DNA of 64,000 nucleotides from Lobosporangium transversale (taxonomy: Eukaryota > Mortierellomycota > Mortierellomycetes > Mortierellales > Mortierellaceae), in contig NW_019029003.1 of assembly GCF_002105155.1 (NCBI RefSeq), positions 496,001-560,000 of the forward strand, written 5' to 3'. The notes under the pieces are model-generated. The model ran no database searches, was not told the DNA's origin, and worked only from the letters and a program-made list of their open reading frames with translations. How positions within the stretch are numbered: the stretch's first letter is position 1; each line of letters begins with the position of its first letter. Positions 49,731-60,459 of the stretch are shown here, piece by piece. A program made the position numbers and the translations under genes.

Positions 49731-50828
49731 GAACTTGTGTCTGTATACCTGTATGCGTGTTTAACAAATATAATATATGCCCCGCACTCCTTTATACATC
49801 TTTTTTTTATCTTCTTTCTATACATTGCTCCAAGATTATCTGGATAAAGTTGTGTTGTATATGTGTACAGTGATCGACATTTCAGTGTCGATCACAATTA
49901 TATCAACAGTGAGATAAAGGGTTCATGAAATCGCGATCCGCGACCCAACGCATGTCTTTTCGATCTTAAATAATCATGGATGTATTATTGCTTTTTTTTT
50001 TTTCATTCATTTAATGTACCAAGTCGCGTCTCAAGATACATTCACATGTACATATGCATCTATCTAACATCTAACATATAACATCTAGGCAACTAGGAGA
50101 GAGGGCAAATGACAAGTGTGTGCTAGACTACATGGTAGTTTAGGTCTTACGTACATTTATGCGCGGGACAAGTAGTATATAGATGTCATGTCATGTGCTG
50201 TGCATGTACGCATGTGAATGGGCCTGTGGGCGTGTGGGCGTGAAATTGTGCCCGGGGGGTTTTTTTTGCACTGCCAAAAAGCTTGCACTAGGCTTGGGCT
50301 TGGGCTGAAACGAATATCTTTTTTATTATTCTCCTTTCTCCTTAATGTCTCAGAGATAAAACCTGGTGGAAAAAAGAAGCAGCATGTTGTACTACATAGT
50401 CTAGAACGATATGTATATTTATAACAACAAACATACATGTACAACGTATTATTTAGTGATGACCATTTATTTTGATGCAAGGGGAGGAGATCACAAAAGC
50501 ATTTTGAAGAGCCGATGAAACTCGTTGTCGTTGTCGTCGCGTTTATTGCCCTTGTTCCTGTTCTTGTCCTTGCTCTTGCTCTTATTCTTGTTTGTTGGTC
50601 CCCTTTCCATTGTATAGCATAAACAGATATTCTTTTTTCACATTCACGATGATATTCATATACACAAAAAATTATAAGGGAATAAACATATGTATAACAA
50701 GTATGATTCACTGGTTTATGAAAATATTTTTCTTTCTTTCTTTTTTCATTGATTGATGTTCAAAGGAAGCTAATGTAACATAATGTATATAAAGTACTGT
50801 CAAAAGATATATTACTAGCATGGAAATT
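48558..50828. other. Intergenic, first part of a 6.9-kb gene desert
   Basis: The left end should hold the allantoicase promoter; a GATAA lies at 48698-48702, about 140 bp upstream of the ATG, which would fit nitrogen (GATA-factor) control but is a common word. The rest carries poly(A) and poly(T) tracts (49333-49360, 49702-49730), a hairpin at 49870-49895 and only chance frames. No RNA gene was recognised. Confidence 0.45.
49870..49895. repeat. Perfect 10-bp inverted repeat
   Basis: GTGATCGACA, six bases (TTTCAG), then TGTCGATCAC. It stands alone in non-coding DNA about 1.3 kb upstream of the allantoicase gene. It is compatible with a dimeric regulator site or a small RNA hairpin. Confidence 0.55.
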
Positions 50829-51090
50829 GGTTTTTCCTCCCTTCCATTGTCTTGTAATAATAACAACCTCTTTTCTTTTTTATTCCTTTCTTGATGCCAG
50901 GATTAAAAAATGCCCTTTGTGAAGCGGATAAAATTAATTCAACGGTTGCATATTAAAAAATAAAGATCGAGTAAAAACGTAGTCGATCTAGTGGAACCTT
51001 TCTTTTTTTTTTTTTCTTCTTTACTTCGCCACAAAAGCTCAACCAGGCAGGGTCCTAACGGCCAGGATTCTTTAGAAAACATTTTTATGT
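50829..51090 (+). repeat. Dispersed element, copy A
   Basis: Shares with copy B (60180-60410), in the same order and strand, a CTCCCTTCC and TTTTTATTC leader, CCAG-ATTAAAAAA, AGCGGATAAAATTA-TTCAACG, AGATC-GTAAAAAC, CGATC, CACAAAAGCTCA, and CCAGGCAGGG-CCTAA followed by a TTCTTTA word. Spacers between the blocks have diverged, and copy A has an extra T-rich insert of about 35 bases before CACAAAAGCTC. No open frame spans it. The block-and-spacer conservation is what a structured RNA gene or an old short transposon would show. Confidence 0.6.
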
Positions 51091-51945
51091 TGAAACGGAT
51101 AGAGTTGGGCTGTTTGTTAGATTGTCAGACTATGTAGACCCTGGTTTAAAAAAATCTATGCAGATGAAGCAAATTTTCACACTAAAGCTTCTCTCCTCTT
51201 TCCTGTTAGGTTAGGCTGTTTATTATTATTGATCACAAAAAAAAAAAAAGGGATGGCTTTGTTTTTTTTACGTGCTATGCAAAAGGAAGACAATTCCAGG
51301 AAATCCATTCTCCTCTTTTACATGTATAAACCTTCCTTACTCGAAACAAGGTTCGGGTAACACCTTCTGGAGAATGAAGTGGCGAGAGGGAGAGGGAGAC
51401 AATGCACAAACCTATTGTTGATACATTTTTAAACATAAAATGTTGTACATGTCCAGGACAAGTTCAGCATAGAGTTCATGCACAGTACATGTTCCAGTAT
51501 CCAGGGGTGCATACACTCCAATGTTAAAATTCCTGCCGTTTCCTCGGTAACAAAAAAAAAAAAAAAAAAAAAAAAAATCCAAACAGTGTCCATGACTATC
51601 CTTTACTGTCCATTACGCAGCCAACATTGCAATGAATCTTCAGACATCAACCGATGTTGTGATTACAAGATTGATTTATGCTAGCCCTCCCCCTTCAACT
51701 GTTTCAGCGCTATGGGCCATGATGTGTGCGCTGTTCAGAGGAAGGGCAGTGCGCGTTCGTGTTTGTCGTCGACTTTTTTTTCATCGGCGATGAAAATTCC
51801 TGTCATCGCCCACGTTTAATAAATGAAAAAGGGAGGAGTATTTTTTTTTCCGTTGTTTCACCTTTTGTTTTTTTGGCTGGCTAGTTTTTACTTTGTTGGT
51901 TAAGGGCGGATGGATTGGCTAGGTTGACTAGATTGGCTGTTTTTC

Positions 51946-51997
<52 letters not shown>

Positions 51998-52008
51998 TTT
52001 CTTTCTTT
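51946..52008. repeat. (CTTT)n microsatellite
   Basis: About 15 copies of a CTTT tetranucleotide, immediately followed by the CCTGA pentamer array. Confidence 0.9.
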
Positions 52009-52017
52009 AACCAGGAC

Positions 52018-52080
52018 CCTGACCTGACCTGACCTAGCCTGACCTGACCTGACCTAGCCTGACCTGACCTGACCTGACTT
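52018..52080. repeat. (CCTGA)n pentamer array with 20-bp higher-order unit
   Basis: About twelve copies of CCTGA/GACCT. Within it a 20-base super-unit, GACCTGACCTGACCTAGCCT, is repeated at 52021 and 52041, and a third diverged copy starts at 52061. Confidence 0.85.
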
Positions 52081-52182
52081 GATCTGAATAAGTGACTTTC
52101 CTTAGGCTTGCACAACATGTTGGATGAATATGTCTTGTTGTGTCTCGTGTGCATGTCTTTTTTAAGAAATAGAAGGAGAAAC

Positions 52183-52214
<32 letters not shown>

Positions 52215-52470
52215 CTTTGCTTGTTTGTTTGTTTGTTACAATGATGACAAAACAAATAAACAAAAAAAAAACACTGAGCGGGGGATAACAAAAGAACAAA
52301 AGATCCCAATGCTTTTTGCTCTGCTTTGTTTTTAGAATACCAAAATGCCAGTGCGCTCATTTTTTTTTTTTTTTTGTTTTGTCCAGTGGATGATGATGAT
52401 GATGATGACAGGCGGGAAAAATAAAAAAAACCTATTCCAATCCAGAGAATTTTATAACGGTAGGAGTTCT

Positions 52471-52518
52471 AATCCAAATCCAAATCCAAATCCAAATCCA
52501 AATTCAAATTCAAATTCA
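52471..52518. repeat. Hexamer array AAATCC grading into AAATTC
   Basis: About five AAATCC units, then three AAATTC units. The block change shows a point mutation spread by slippage. Confidence 0.85.
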
Positions 52519-54524
52519 TAGCAATTGGGAATTTATTTTCGATCATGGAGTATCCGATGCTGTGTATGATTGGAATGATCACTTCATAGAATACATCATC
52601 AGAACAACAACTTTTTTTTTTTTTTTTTTTACATCTAACCGTTAGAATAACAAAAGCTCTATTAGTTTATTTTTTTATTTTCTGTGCTACGGGATCTTGC
52701 GATTGTATTTTGAGCGATCCCTGAATAAGAGTAACCTTTTACAAAGACAAAAAGCATCATCTCGCATTCCACATTACGTTCGGCCGGAAAAAAAAAAAAA
52801 AAAACAAGCTAAAGAAAGAATAACCTGAAGAGAGCAAAAAAAAAAAAAAAAAGGTACTGCGATCTATCATCTATCATAGTATATGTATATAGTGCAATGA
52901 TGAGATAGATGATTAGGGAGTAAAAAGCGCGCACGAAGCAAGTATGCAATATGCAAGAACCCTTTAAACATCACACAACACATATGCTTTCTTACGAGAA
53001 CTTTTTTTTTTTTTTTTTTTTTTTTTTTGGTTCCTTGGTTCCATTGATTATCTCCTTCTAGTTGGCCCGAACCCTCCCTGCATCATCTCCCATCTTCATC
53101 TCGGCAAGGAGACAAAGAGAAGAGAGCCGCTTGGAAGGTCAAGCTTAGATCACCTGACGAATGAGGAAATAGATCCCAGGGGAATAGATCCCAGAAGGAG
53201 GGAAAAGGATAGACACTAGGGGAGTGAGTAAGGCTCCCTTCTTTTTTTTTTTAGGAAACAAGAAAAAGACGTGTCATTGTGCGCGTATTATTTCTACTAG
53301 ATAAATCTACAAAGATCTAGATGTCATTGTACCATTGCATTCCTATTCCATTCGTCCATAGTCTTACTTTAACCTTCATAGGATAAACCTTCAAAAGGAA
53401 CCAATGACCCTGAACCAATTCTAAATGAGTAAAAAAAAAATAAAAAAAAAAAAAAAAAAAGCAGAGAGAGGCAAATCAATGAGCAAGGGCAAGGGCAAGC
53501 AAGGAAATATATACCATGATAAGAATGAGAGAATGTCAGGAAGAAAAGGGAAATTAAGAACTGGGGCTAGATTGTACATGTACATGTATAGTCCATACAT
53601 GTTCATGTAGTATAAAGGAAGCAAAAGTAACTGGTGCACAGGAAAACTTTACAGCAAATGAACCAACGTTGAAAAGACAGTTTGATAAAAATATTCAGAC
53701 ATCTGGAGCACGCACACACACACATTTGTATACAGTATAAATATATATTTATACAGCAGGCAGAGTCTATGGTGGAGCAGACAGAGCAGACAGAGCTTGA
53801 GAAGGTTTTCTGGTGCATAACACACATTCTGTAAAAATAACACATTGTGGTACCTCAGAGGTCTTGCCCAGCAAATCGATTCAGCAATCCCTTTGTTGCA
53901 CCCTTTGCGCTATTTGGACTAATTGCAGCGTTTATAATAGCGTGCTATGGGTAGATGGGTAGAGCAGCTCCTTTAAAAAAGACTTGTGCTCATTCAGGAC
54001 AAACGAACAAAGGCGGCTGAGAAAAAATAAGACACAAATAGAGCAGATTGAAAAAAAAAAAAAAAAAAAAAAGTCATTGCTAGAGAGGTAGAGACAAAGA
54101 GGACTATAGTCAGGTTAGTCTACTATACCGAGCGAATCAGAGCAAAAGGGTCTTTTGCCCTCTTAATGGGTCAATGGATGTGCAATGGTTGGGTAAGTGA
54201 AAGAAAAAAAAAAAATTGTTCGCGTTGAACTTGCTAGACTAAGCAAAGGCTGAATATAAGCAATTATAAAGAAGGGTTTGGATGTATAAGCAATGTGTAA
54301 TGGACTACTTGTAGTTTGTCTATCACCATAGTTCAAAAAGGTCAAAGCCATAGTCGTCAATATCATCATCATCATCATCATCATCATCATACATTTTCTT
54401 TTCTTTTAAACATTACTTGTCATCATTATCAAAAAATTTCTTTAATTGTCAAGCAATTCTGCTGTCATTTCGTTTTTTTATTTTTTTTATTTATTTATCT
54501 ATTCCTCTCTTTATTACATTTGAG

Positions 54525-54749
54525 ATGAGAAAAACTAGGTTTCTTTTTCATAAAGTTTTCATTGGAGTTGCCGAGTCGGATATTCTCAAGTATTCGCAGA
54601 AATTGAGGATATTGGTGGATATTGCAGTGTCTTTGAGAGCAAGAATTAAAAAGAAAAGAGATAGGAACCGTCGGATTATGATAAGCCCGGGTATGAGAAG
54701 AGCTGTGTTTGGTCCGTCAAAGAAGTTGGATGTGAAATTGGAAATTTAA
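54525..54749 (+). CDS. Small basic ORF, 74 codons, unrecognised
   Basis: ATG 54525 opens MRKTRFLFHKVFIGVAESDI and the frame ends KKLDVKLEI before TAA 54747-54749. It is basic (RARIKKKRDRNRR in the middle) and, unlike nearby frames, is not homopolymeric and has balanced base composition. It could be a small gene, the relic of a larger one, or chance. No family is recognised and no intron continuation was found. Confidence 0.25.
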   Translation: MRKTRFLFHKVFIGVAESDILKYSQKLRILVDIAVSLRARIKKKRDRNRRIMISPGMRRAVFGPSKKLDVKLEI

Positions 54750-55350
54750 TTGACCAATTTGTCTGAAGGTGTGAATAAGATGTATATTGAACATGGATAT
54801 GGATGTTACTGTGAGTGAACATCAAGCCTTGATTCCCAATCAATGCTTCCTTGTTATTCCACTGGGATTTATAATATTTGCCCTCACTCTTTTTTTTTTT
54901 TTTTTTTTTTTTTTTACAGCATACAACACATTAGGATAGACAACAATAAGAACAGAGAGGTATTGAATAAGGATGCGATTGTATTGAGTAGGATTGAATG
55001 GGAGTGAGTTGAGTGCAATTTAAAATTCTTTTGGACAAATAAAATATAAAACATAAGAAATATAACGAAATAAAATAAAACAAAGACTTGATTATGTACT
55101 GTTCAGCAAGTGTATATATCGATATCGATATATACAATATATAAAACACAATAAAATAAAATAAAAAATAAAATAAAATGTATATCACCTCACTGGACAG
55201 ACTAGAAAAGACCTCTTTTGCTTACTCTCTCTGTGGAGACATTATAAAACCATTCCTTTTCTCCTCTCTTTTTTCTTTTCTTTTTCTTTTCTTTTCTTCA
55301 TACGTTCATACATTCACACATTGTCCTTTCTCTCTTTCTCTGTCTTTTTC

Positions 55351-55394
<44 letters not shown>

Positions 55395-55428
55395 ATCAAT
55401 CTCTTTCTCTGTCTACTACTATTACTAT

Positions 55429-55466
<38 letters not shown>

Positions 55467-55508
55467 ACTACAAAGAACTTCGACGAACCACATCTACAAC
55501 CACACACA
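54750..55508. other. Promoter-proximal region of the secreted-protein gene
   Basis: Contains a poly(T) tract (54892-54915), an AT-rich stretch with a palindromic TATCGATATCGATA near 55117-55130, a (CT)n run (about 55354-55392) and a (TAC)n run (about 55413-55470). The CT and TAC runs end only about 40 bases before the ATG, so they probably lie in the 5' leader. Confidence 0.45.
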
Positions 55509-56267
55509 ATGACAAAGATAACAAATGCTTTGGCCTGCTTCCTGGCCCTGTCCATCTGCACAACTACCACTTCCCTTCCTATCGGCAATCCAAGATCATC
55601 ACCTCAATCCAAATCAGTAGATTCCACATCCACATCCGGTTCTCCCTCCAACACTCCCTTCCATACAATCTCTCGTCCCATCACCATCAAAGTCGATCTC
55701 AACACCGAAGATCCCTCCCCTCTTGCTCGCCTGGTCGAAAAAGTAGAACAACAAGAACAATACTATCGTCAACAGCGACTCCATCCACGTCAAACCCCAC
55801 AGGGTGAAGAGTTTGCTCGTCTCCAAAAGGAACAAGATGAGCTCGAAAAGGTGGAGCAGGATCGCGATCAGTTGTTGGATAACCAAGAGGAAGAACAACT
55901 CGATCAAGATCCCGAGGCCGTCAGGAGACGACAGGAAGAATCCATGGGTCTTTGGATGACCGATTCAGAGTTCGAGACCCTGAACCAAGAAGAACCCTCG
56001 AACGATGAATCGGCCAACACAGATTCTCATGAGAGCATCCTGCTCAACAAAGGTGCTCACTTTGACTTGTATGCCGAAGATTTACAGGAGGTCCCTCTTG
56101 AAGAACAAAATGAAAACCAGCCATCCATCTCCAGAGCTCGGTCTTTGATCGTCGAGAGCGAACAACCGACAGAGGAGGAAATGCTTGCCTGGCCCATCGT
56201 CAATCTCTCTCAGTTTGAAGATCGTCAGGATGAGGTCCAAGACGAATATGATGATCAAGCCTATTAA
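55509..56267 (+). CDS. Secreted or luminal acidic protein, 252 aa, no known domain
   Basis: A single exon starting MTKITNALACFLALSICTTT, a typical signal peptide with likely cleavage after the TTTS region (about residues 22-25). The mature part is Ser/Thr/Pro-rich, then a Gln/Glu/Arg coiled-coil-like stretch (VEKVEQQEQYYRQQRLHPRQ, about residues 75-150), and an acidic C-terminal half with many Glu, Asp and Asn. It has no cysteines beyond the signal peptide. RR and RRR sites (near residue 137) could be Kex2-type cleavage points. No recognised family. A surface, cell-wall or secreted role is inference from the signal peptide only; a C-terminal HDEL-type signal and GPI site are absent. Confidence 0.65.
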   Translation: MTKITNALACFLALSICTTTTSLPIGNPRSSPQSKSVDSTSTSGSPSNTPFHTISRPITIKVDLNTEDPSPLARLVEKVEQQEQYYRQQRLHPRQTPQGEEFARLQKEQDELEKVEQDRDQLLDNQEEEQLDQDPEAVRRRQEESMGLWMTDSEFETLNQEEPSNDESANTDSHESILLNKGAHFDLYAEDLQEVPLEEQNENQPSISRARSLIVESEQPTEEEMLAWPIVNLSQFEDRQDEVQDEYDDQAY

Positions 56268-56932
56268 TACTACTACAACAACAACAACAACAACAACAGA
56301 AAACCTTACCTGGGCTTTCCTTCCTCTGCCTTCCCCCTTGCTTTTTTTTTTTTTTTTCTTTACTTATTTTTATCTTGCATCTCTTCCAATTTGCGCATTG
56401 TTAACTGTACATCATTCATCTTTCAGAACCACGCAACAAATGCCAATCCATGCACGGCACACACCTCTCTCTCTTTCTGTCTCTGTTCCAAACTTTTGGA
56501 GCTTTATTCAATGACCGCTCCTCTTCTTCCCTTGGCCTCCCTTTTTTTAAATGTCTTTTGTGTAGCATTAGATGAAAAAGGGCAATGAGAAGCAATTTTA
56601 TCGTTTTTTTGTTTTTTTATTTTTTATTAGAATATTATCCTTATACCTTTGCTACAATAGTCTTCCTCTTTTTTTTCTTTTTTTTTTTTTTTTTCTCTTC
56701 TTTACCCAGCTAGTTTAAAAAAAATCTGTAAATATAGTCTGATTAACTGGCAAGAATCAAGAAAAAAAAAAAAACTTCAAAATAAAAATAAATAATAATA
56801 ATAATAATTATAAAAAAGAATCATTCAAATCCTTTTTTCAAGATGGTCAAAACGTTGGAGACAATTTGACAATCTTGAACAGTTCGATTTAAACAATTTA
56901 ACAAGAACTCTGAGGCCTGCTTGACACAGCTC

Positions 56933-56963
<31 letters not shown>

Positions 56964-57056
56964 GAAAGAGCTGAGTTATGCAATGACAAAGTTTACAAAA
57001 GCTTTTAATCCGTATTTTTTTTTTTTTTTTTTTTTTAATCGTCATACTATTTTCTC

Positions 57057-57087
<31 letters not shown>

Positions 57088-57828
57088 CCAGGATGAGTTA
57101 TTTTACTGGTGTAGAGCCTAGTTGAGGAATAACTAATAATCGTAATAGTAATTATTTTAGATCTAACCAAAAAAATCCAGTGTGATTGTGCGCGCTTTTT
57201 TTTTTTTTTTTTTTTTTTTTACAACAGAGGACTACATAATAGTTTTTTTTTCCTCTCCACTCTTTAACCAACACGTCCATTGAGCCGATAATAACAATAT
57301 GTAATAACAATAAGTCTACCAATTTGTGATAATAGCAAGCTAGTCTATGCATTCAACCGTAAAGAGCAATTTCGGATAGGTTTAATCGCGATTTTCATTT
57401 GTCTGAGAATTTTTTTTTTTTTTTTTGTGGTTGTTACTTTGTTGCTTGTTGTCTTGTGTTCAACCCAACGTTCGTTATTGTTATGGTGACACTCTTAATC
57501 GCGATGACATGCTGACTGATTGTTAGCGTGTTTAGCATGAAGATGAAGAAAAGAACCTGAACAATTAACTAACGAAGCAATTAGCAATTAGGGCTGTACG
57601 ATGAAGAAGAAAAGAAGGGGAAAAGGCTAAGGGCTCTTTCCCTTTTCCCCACACTCGTTGCACACATTAACATTATAAAACATTGGCTGTCAGGAAAGTC
57701 AGAGAAAAGCCTTTCAGAATACAGATATAAAAAAAAAAATTGCACTAAAAAATCTACTCTTTCGAGCGAGGCAAATACATGATTATATTTATATATTAAA
57801 TTGTACACACTCAAGCCAAGGAGAAGGC

Positions 57829-57862
<34 letters not shown>

Positions 57863-58477
57863 ATAATGCATTATTGTATAAATATACCCATTAAACATAT
57901 TAATTAGGTCTTAACATTAACCTTGTTACTCAGTCGTACCCAGTTGAAAAGGGAAGGGCGTCGAAAGTCAATTAGCATGATTTTTTGACAATGCTCCTAC
58001 AACACAGCCCTCTCCCATGCCATATCATGCGTTTGAATCTTTTTTCCCTAGATATCCAGACAATCATCTATTAGCAAATATTTGCCCTCACTTCAAAGTA
58101 AAAAAAATAAAAAAAAAAGGTGAAAAAGAAAAGAGATCAAAGAAACATCTTCATCTTCATACGTTAGCAAAGGCTGGTCAAAGCCCAAACTCCTGGTGGT
58201 TTTTTTTTTTTTTTTTGCTTCTCATGTGTCAGTGAATATTTTTTGTTGTCACAAGACACAAGACTAAATGCAAAAAGAAAGTAAAGAGATTTAATGTGTT
58301 CATGTTCTATGGTTATGTCTATGTTGGATGCTAATGTTTTGTGTTCAATGTTCTATGCTCTGTGTTCTATGTGTTCTTTGTTTTCTATGTTTTGTGTTTT
58401 ATGTTCTATGTTTTTTTTTTTTTTTTTTTTTTTTATTCTTTAAAAGAATGGGTGGATGGATGGATACCTTTGGTTCC
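56268..58477. other. Intergenic, no supported gene
   Basis: 2.2 kb between convergent genes. (ACA)n near 56273-56298, poly(T) tracts (56938-56963, 57020-57036, 57198-57220, 57831-57860, 58411-58434), poly(A) near 57062-57087, and a degenerate array of TGTTCTATG-like words at about 58341-58412. No coding or RNA feature is supported. Confidence 0.45.
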
Positions 58478-59889
58478 TTAACCTTGACTATGGTCAGTTG
58501 CTTTCGAGTGCTCTTGAGCTTCCAATTCTTGAGCTCTTGTCCTTCGATCGCGCTTGCCAGAGAGGAACCAGGCAACAATGGCGATTCCCATGCCTGTGGC
58601 TGTGGCTTTGGTGCCTAGCGGAATCTTTTCTCGTGCCCACTCTTCATGACCACTGTTTTCAGCACGAGACTTTTGAATCGTATCCACTTGACGTGCTTCC
58701 TCAATTTTTTTTACCTCTTCTTGTTGCGGCAACTGTTGCTGTTGTTGCTGCTTAAGGTGTGTCTCTTGTTCCTGTTGAGCCTTGAGCAAACGCTCCTTCT
58801 CTTGCTGGTCCTTCAATCGTGCTTCTTTATCTTGCTGATCTCTCAGCTTTTGTTCCCTCTCTTGCTGTTCTTTCAATCGCATTTCCTTCTCTTGTTGTTC
58901 TTTCAGCCTTACCTCCTTCTCTTGCTGCTCTTTCAACAGTGCCTCCTTCTCTTGTTGTTCTTTCAACCGTGCCTCCCTCTCTTGTTGCTCTTTCAGTCTT
59001 CGTTCCTTTTCTTTTTCTTCTTTCAATCGTGCCTCCTTCTCTTGTTGCTCTTTCAACCTCCGTTCCTTTTCTTGTTGCTCTTTCAATCGTGCTTCCTTCA
59101 GTCTCTGCTCCTTCTCTTGCTGCTCCTTCAGTAATTGCTCCTTTTTCTGTTGTTCTTTCAACTGTGCTTCCTTTTTCTCTTGTTGTTCCTTCTCCATTTG
59201 TTCCTTCAGCCTCTTCTCAGCCTCAAGTCGTCCTTTGGTTACCGTGTCTTCTTTTCCTTCCTTGGCTTCAGAAATACCACCACTGCGGCTATTGTTACTA
59301 CTGCTATTATTATAATGGTTTTTGCTAATGGCAGTGGTAGTGGTAGCGGCCACACTATTTCCATCAGCTGCAATGTTTCCTGATGATGGTGACAATGAGG
59401 ATAATGGTTTCATACTAACGTCTGTAGGGTACTGTTGCTGTTGTTGTTGTTCCTGAAGATGCTTCAATAAACGATTCGTAAGTTCCTTCTTACGACCAGT
59501 CACCTTGAGCCCATTATCTCGAAGAATTTGCTTTAGATCAGAAATCGATATGGCTTCGAGTTCCTGTCGTGTGTAATTGAGGGTCCGGGAAGTCGTAGAG
59601 GTAGTAGCAGCAGTAATCTCTTCAGTCCTTGCGCTCTCTTTTGATGCTGTTTCTCCTTGACGATGTCGGTTGATGTTAGTATTGATATTGTTAGTGATAT
59701 TGAAATGTTCAGATCGCTTCGGACTGGACGTGGAAGCAAAAGTGCGTGACAGGGTTGGATGAAAAAAGTGATCATTGCAATTCGATCCGATCGTCCTTCT
59801 TATTCTTGTGATCGAAGTCGTTCTCTTGAATGTTAGACTTGTAAGCGTTGCTGTGCATCGCCCTGCCATGAGCCGAGTTTGACTAAGCA

Positions 59890-59890
<1 letters not shown>
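58478..59890 (-). CDS. Mitochondrial SAP-domain membrane protein with repeat coiled coil (AIM34-like), 470 aa
   Basis: A single exon. The N-terminus (MLSQTRLMAGRCTATLTSL) is rich in Arg, Ser and Thr with almost no acids, as in mitochondrial presequences. A SAP motif follows at about residues 110-145: LEAISISDLKQILRDNGLKV then TGRKKELTNRLLKHL. Residues of about 220-395 form a highly charged coiled coil built from roughly fifteen copies of a KEQQEKExRL-type unit. Near the C-terminus PLGTKATATGMGIAIVAWFL is a probable transmembrane helix before a basic/polar tail. Yeast Aim34 has the same order of presequence, SAP and membrane helix but lacks the long repeat. The identity is by analogy of architecture, and function is unknown. 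The repeat is also visible in DNA as imperfect 30-bp units. Confidence 0.75.
58749..59220 (-). repeat. Imperfect 30-bp coding tandem repeat within the SAP protein
   Basis: About fifteen copies of a unit encoding LKEQQEKEAR or variants, written on the plus strand as CTCTTGCTGCTCTTTCAA-type words. Because the repeat length is a multiple of three, copy-number change would alter coiled-coil length without breaking the frame. Confidence 0.8.
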
Positions 59891-59923
<33 letters not shown>

Positions 59924-60179
59924 GTTACGATCTGATCTGTAAGATTTATTTATTATTTATTATTTATACTCAAGTGTAAATGTTATGATGTAATTTAACC
60001 GTAGAAAGGGCATCTCATGAAACAACAGTCAAATAAAATACATGTAAACCACCGACTACCAAATTCAGTTGCAAATGGAAATGGCAATATTAAGCTTCTG
60101 GGTCGTAAAACGGGCAAATTTGCGCATTTGACTTTCATCAACTTATCCAAACGACTTTGATCCAGTCCTCTCTCTAAAA

Positions 60180-60410
60180 GTTAGCTCTTCTCCCTTCCTT
60201 TGCCTTTGCCTGGTATCAATATTAACTTTTTATTCTCTCAATACCAGTATTAAAAAAATATCCTTCGTTTAGCGGATAAAATTATTTCAACGAGAGTGTA
60301 TGTTAGATAAAATAAAAAAGATCAGGTAAAAACATCGCCGATCATTGCATCACAAAAGCTCACCCAGGCAGGGCCCTAATAAGGTTCTTTACAAAAAAAT
60401 TCGTTTACAT
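60180..60410 (+). repeat. Dispersed element, copy B
   Basis: Second copy of the element at 50829-51090, same strand, about 9.35 kb away. It lies in the gap between the SAP gene and the 3' end of the AIG1-like GTPase. Conserved blocks: CCAGTATTAAAAAAA, AGCGGATAAAATTATTTCAA, AGATCAGGTAAAAAC, CGATC, CACAAAAGCTCACCCAGGCA, GGGCCCTAA. It lacks the T-rich insert of copy A. Confidence 0.6.
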
Positions 60411-60459
60411 TTCCTTTATTGTTGCAAGAGCCGATCATGATAGAACCATAGCATGCAGG

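Larger units (their letters stand above)
51091..54524. other. Repeat-rich intergenic DNA, no supported gene
   Basis: Besides the microsatellites listed separately, it contains poly tracts (51550-51577, 52184-52210, 53003-53028, 54050-54073), (GAT)n near 52387-52408, ACATGTACATGTA words near 53573-53590 and (CAT)n near 54361-54390. Frames here are short and low in complexity. I looked for U-snRNA, tRNA and 5S signatures by eye and found none. Confidence 0.45.

Noticed and set aside
51340-51370. tRNA-like GGTTCGGG word
   Set aside because: No matching anticodon arm, acceptor stem or A-box at the right distance.
52018-52080. Interstitial telomere (TCAGG/TTAGG-like) repeat
   Set aside because: The unit is CCTGA, only about 60 bp long and inside a microsatellite cluster. 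Fungal telomeres are normally TTAGGG-type.
58646-59328. Leu-rich plus-strand frames of 160-169 codons
   Set aside because: Antisense reading of the KEQQEKE coiled-coil repeat gives artificial poly-Leu/Phe or Val/Pro repeats.
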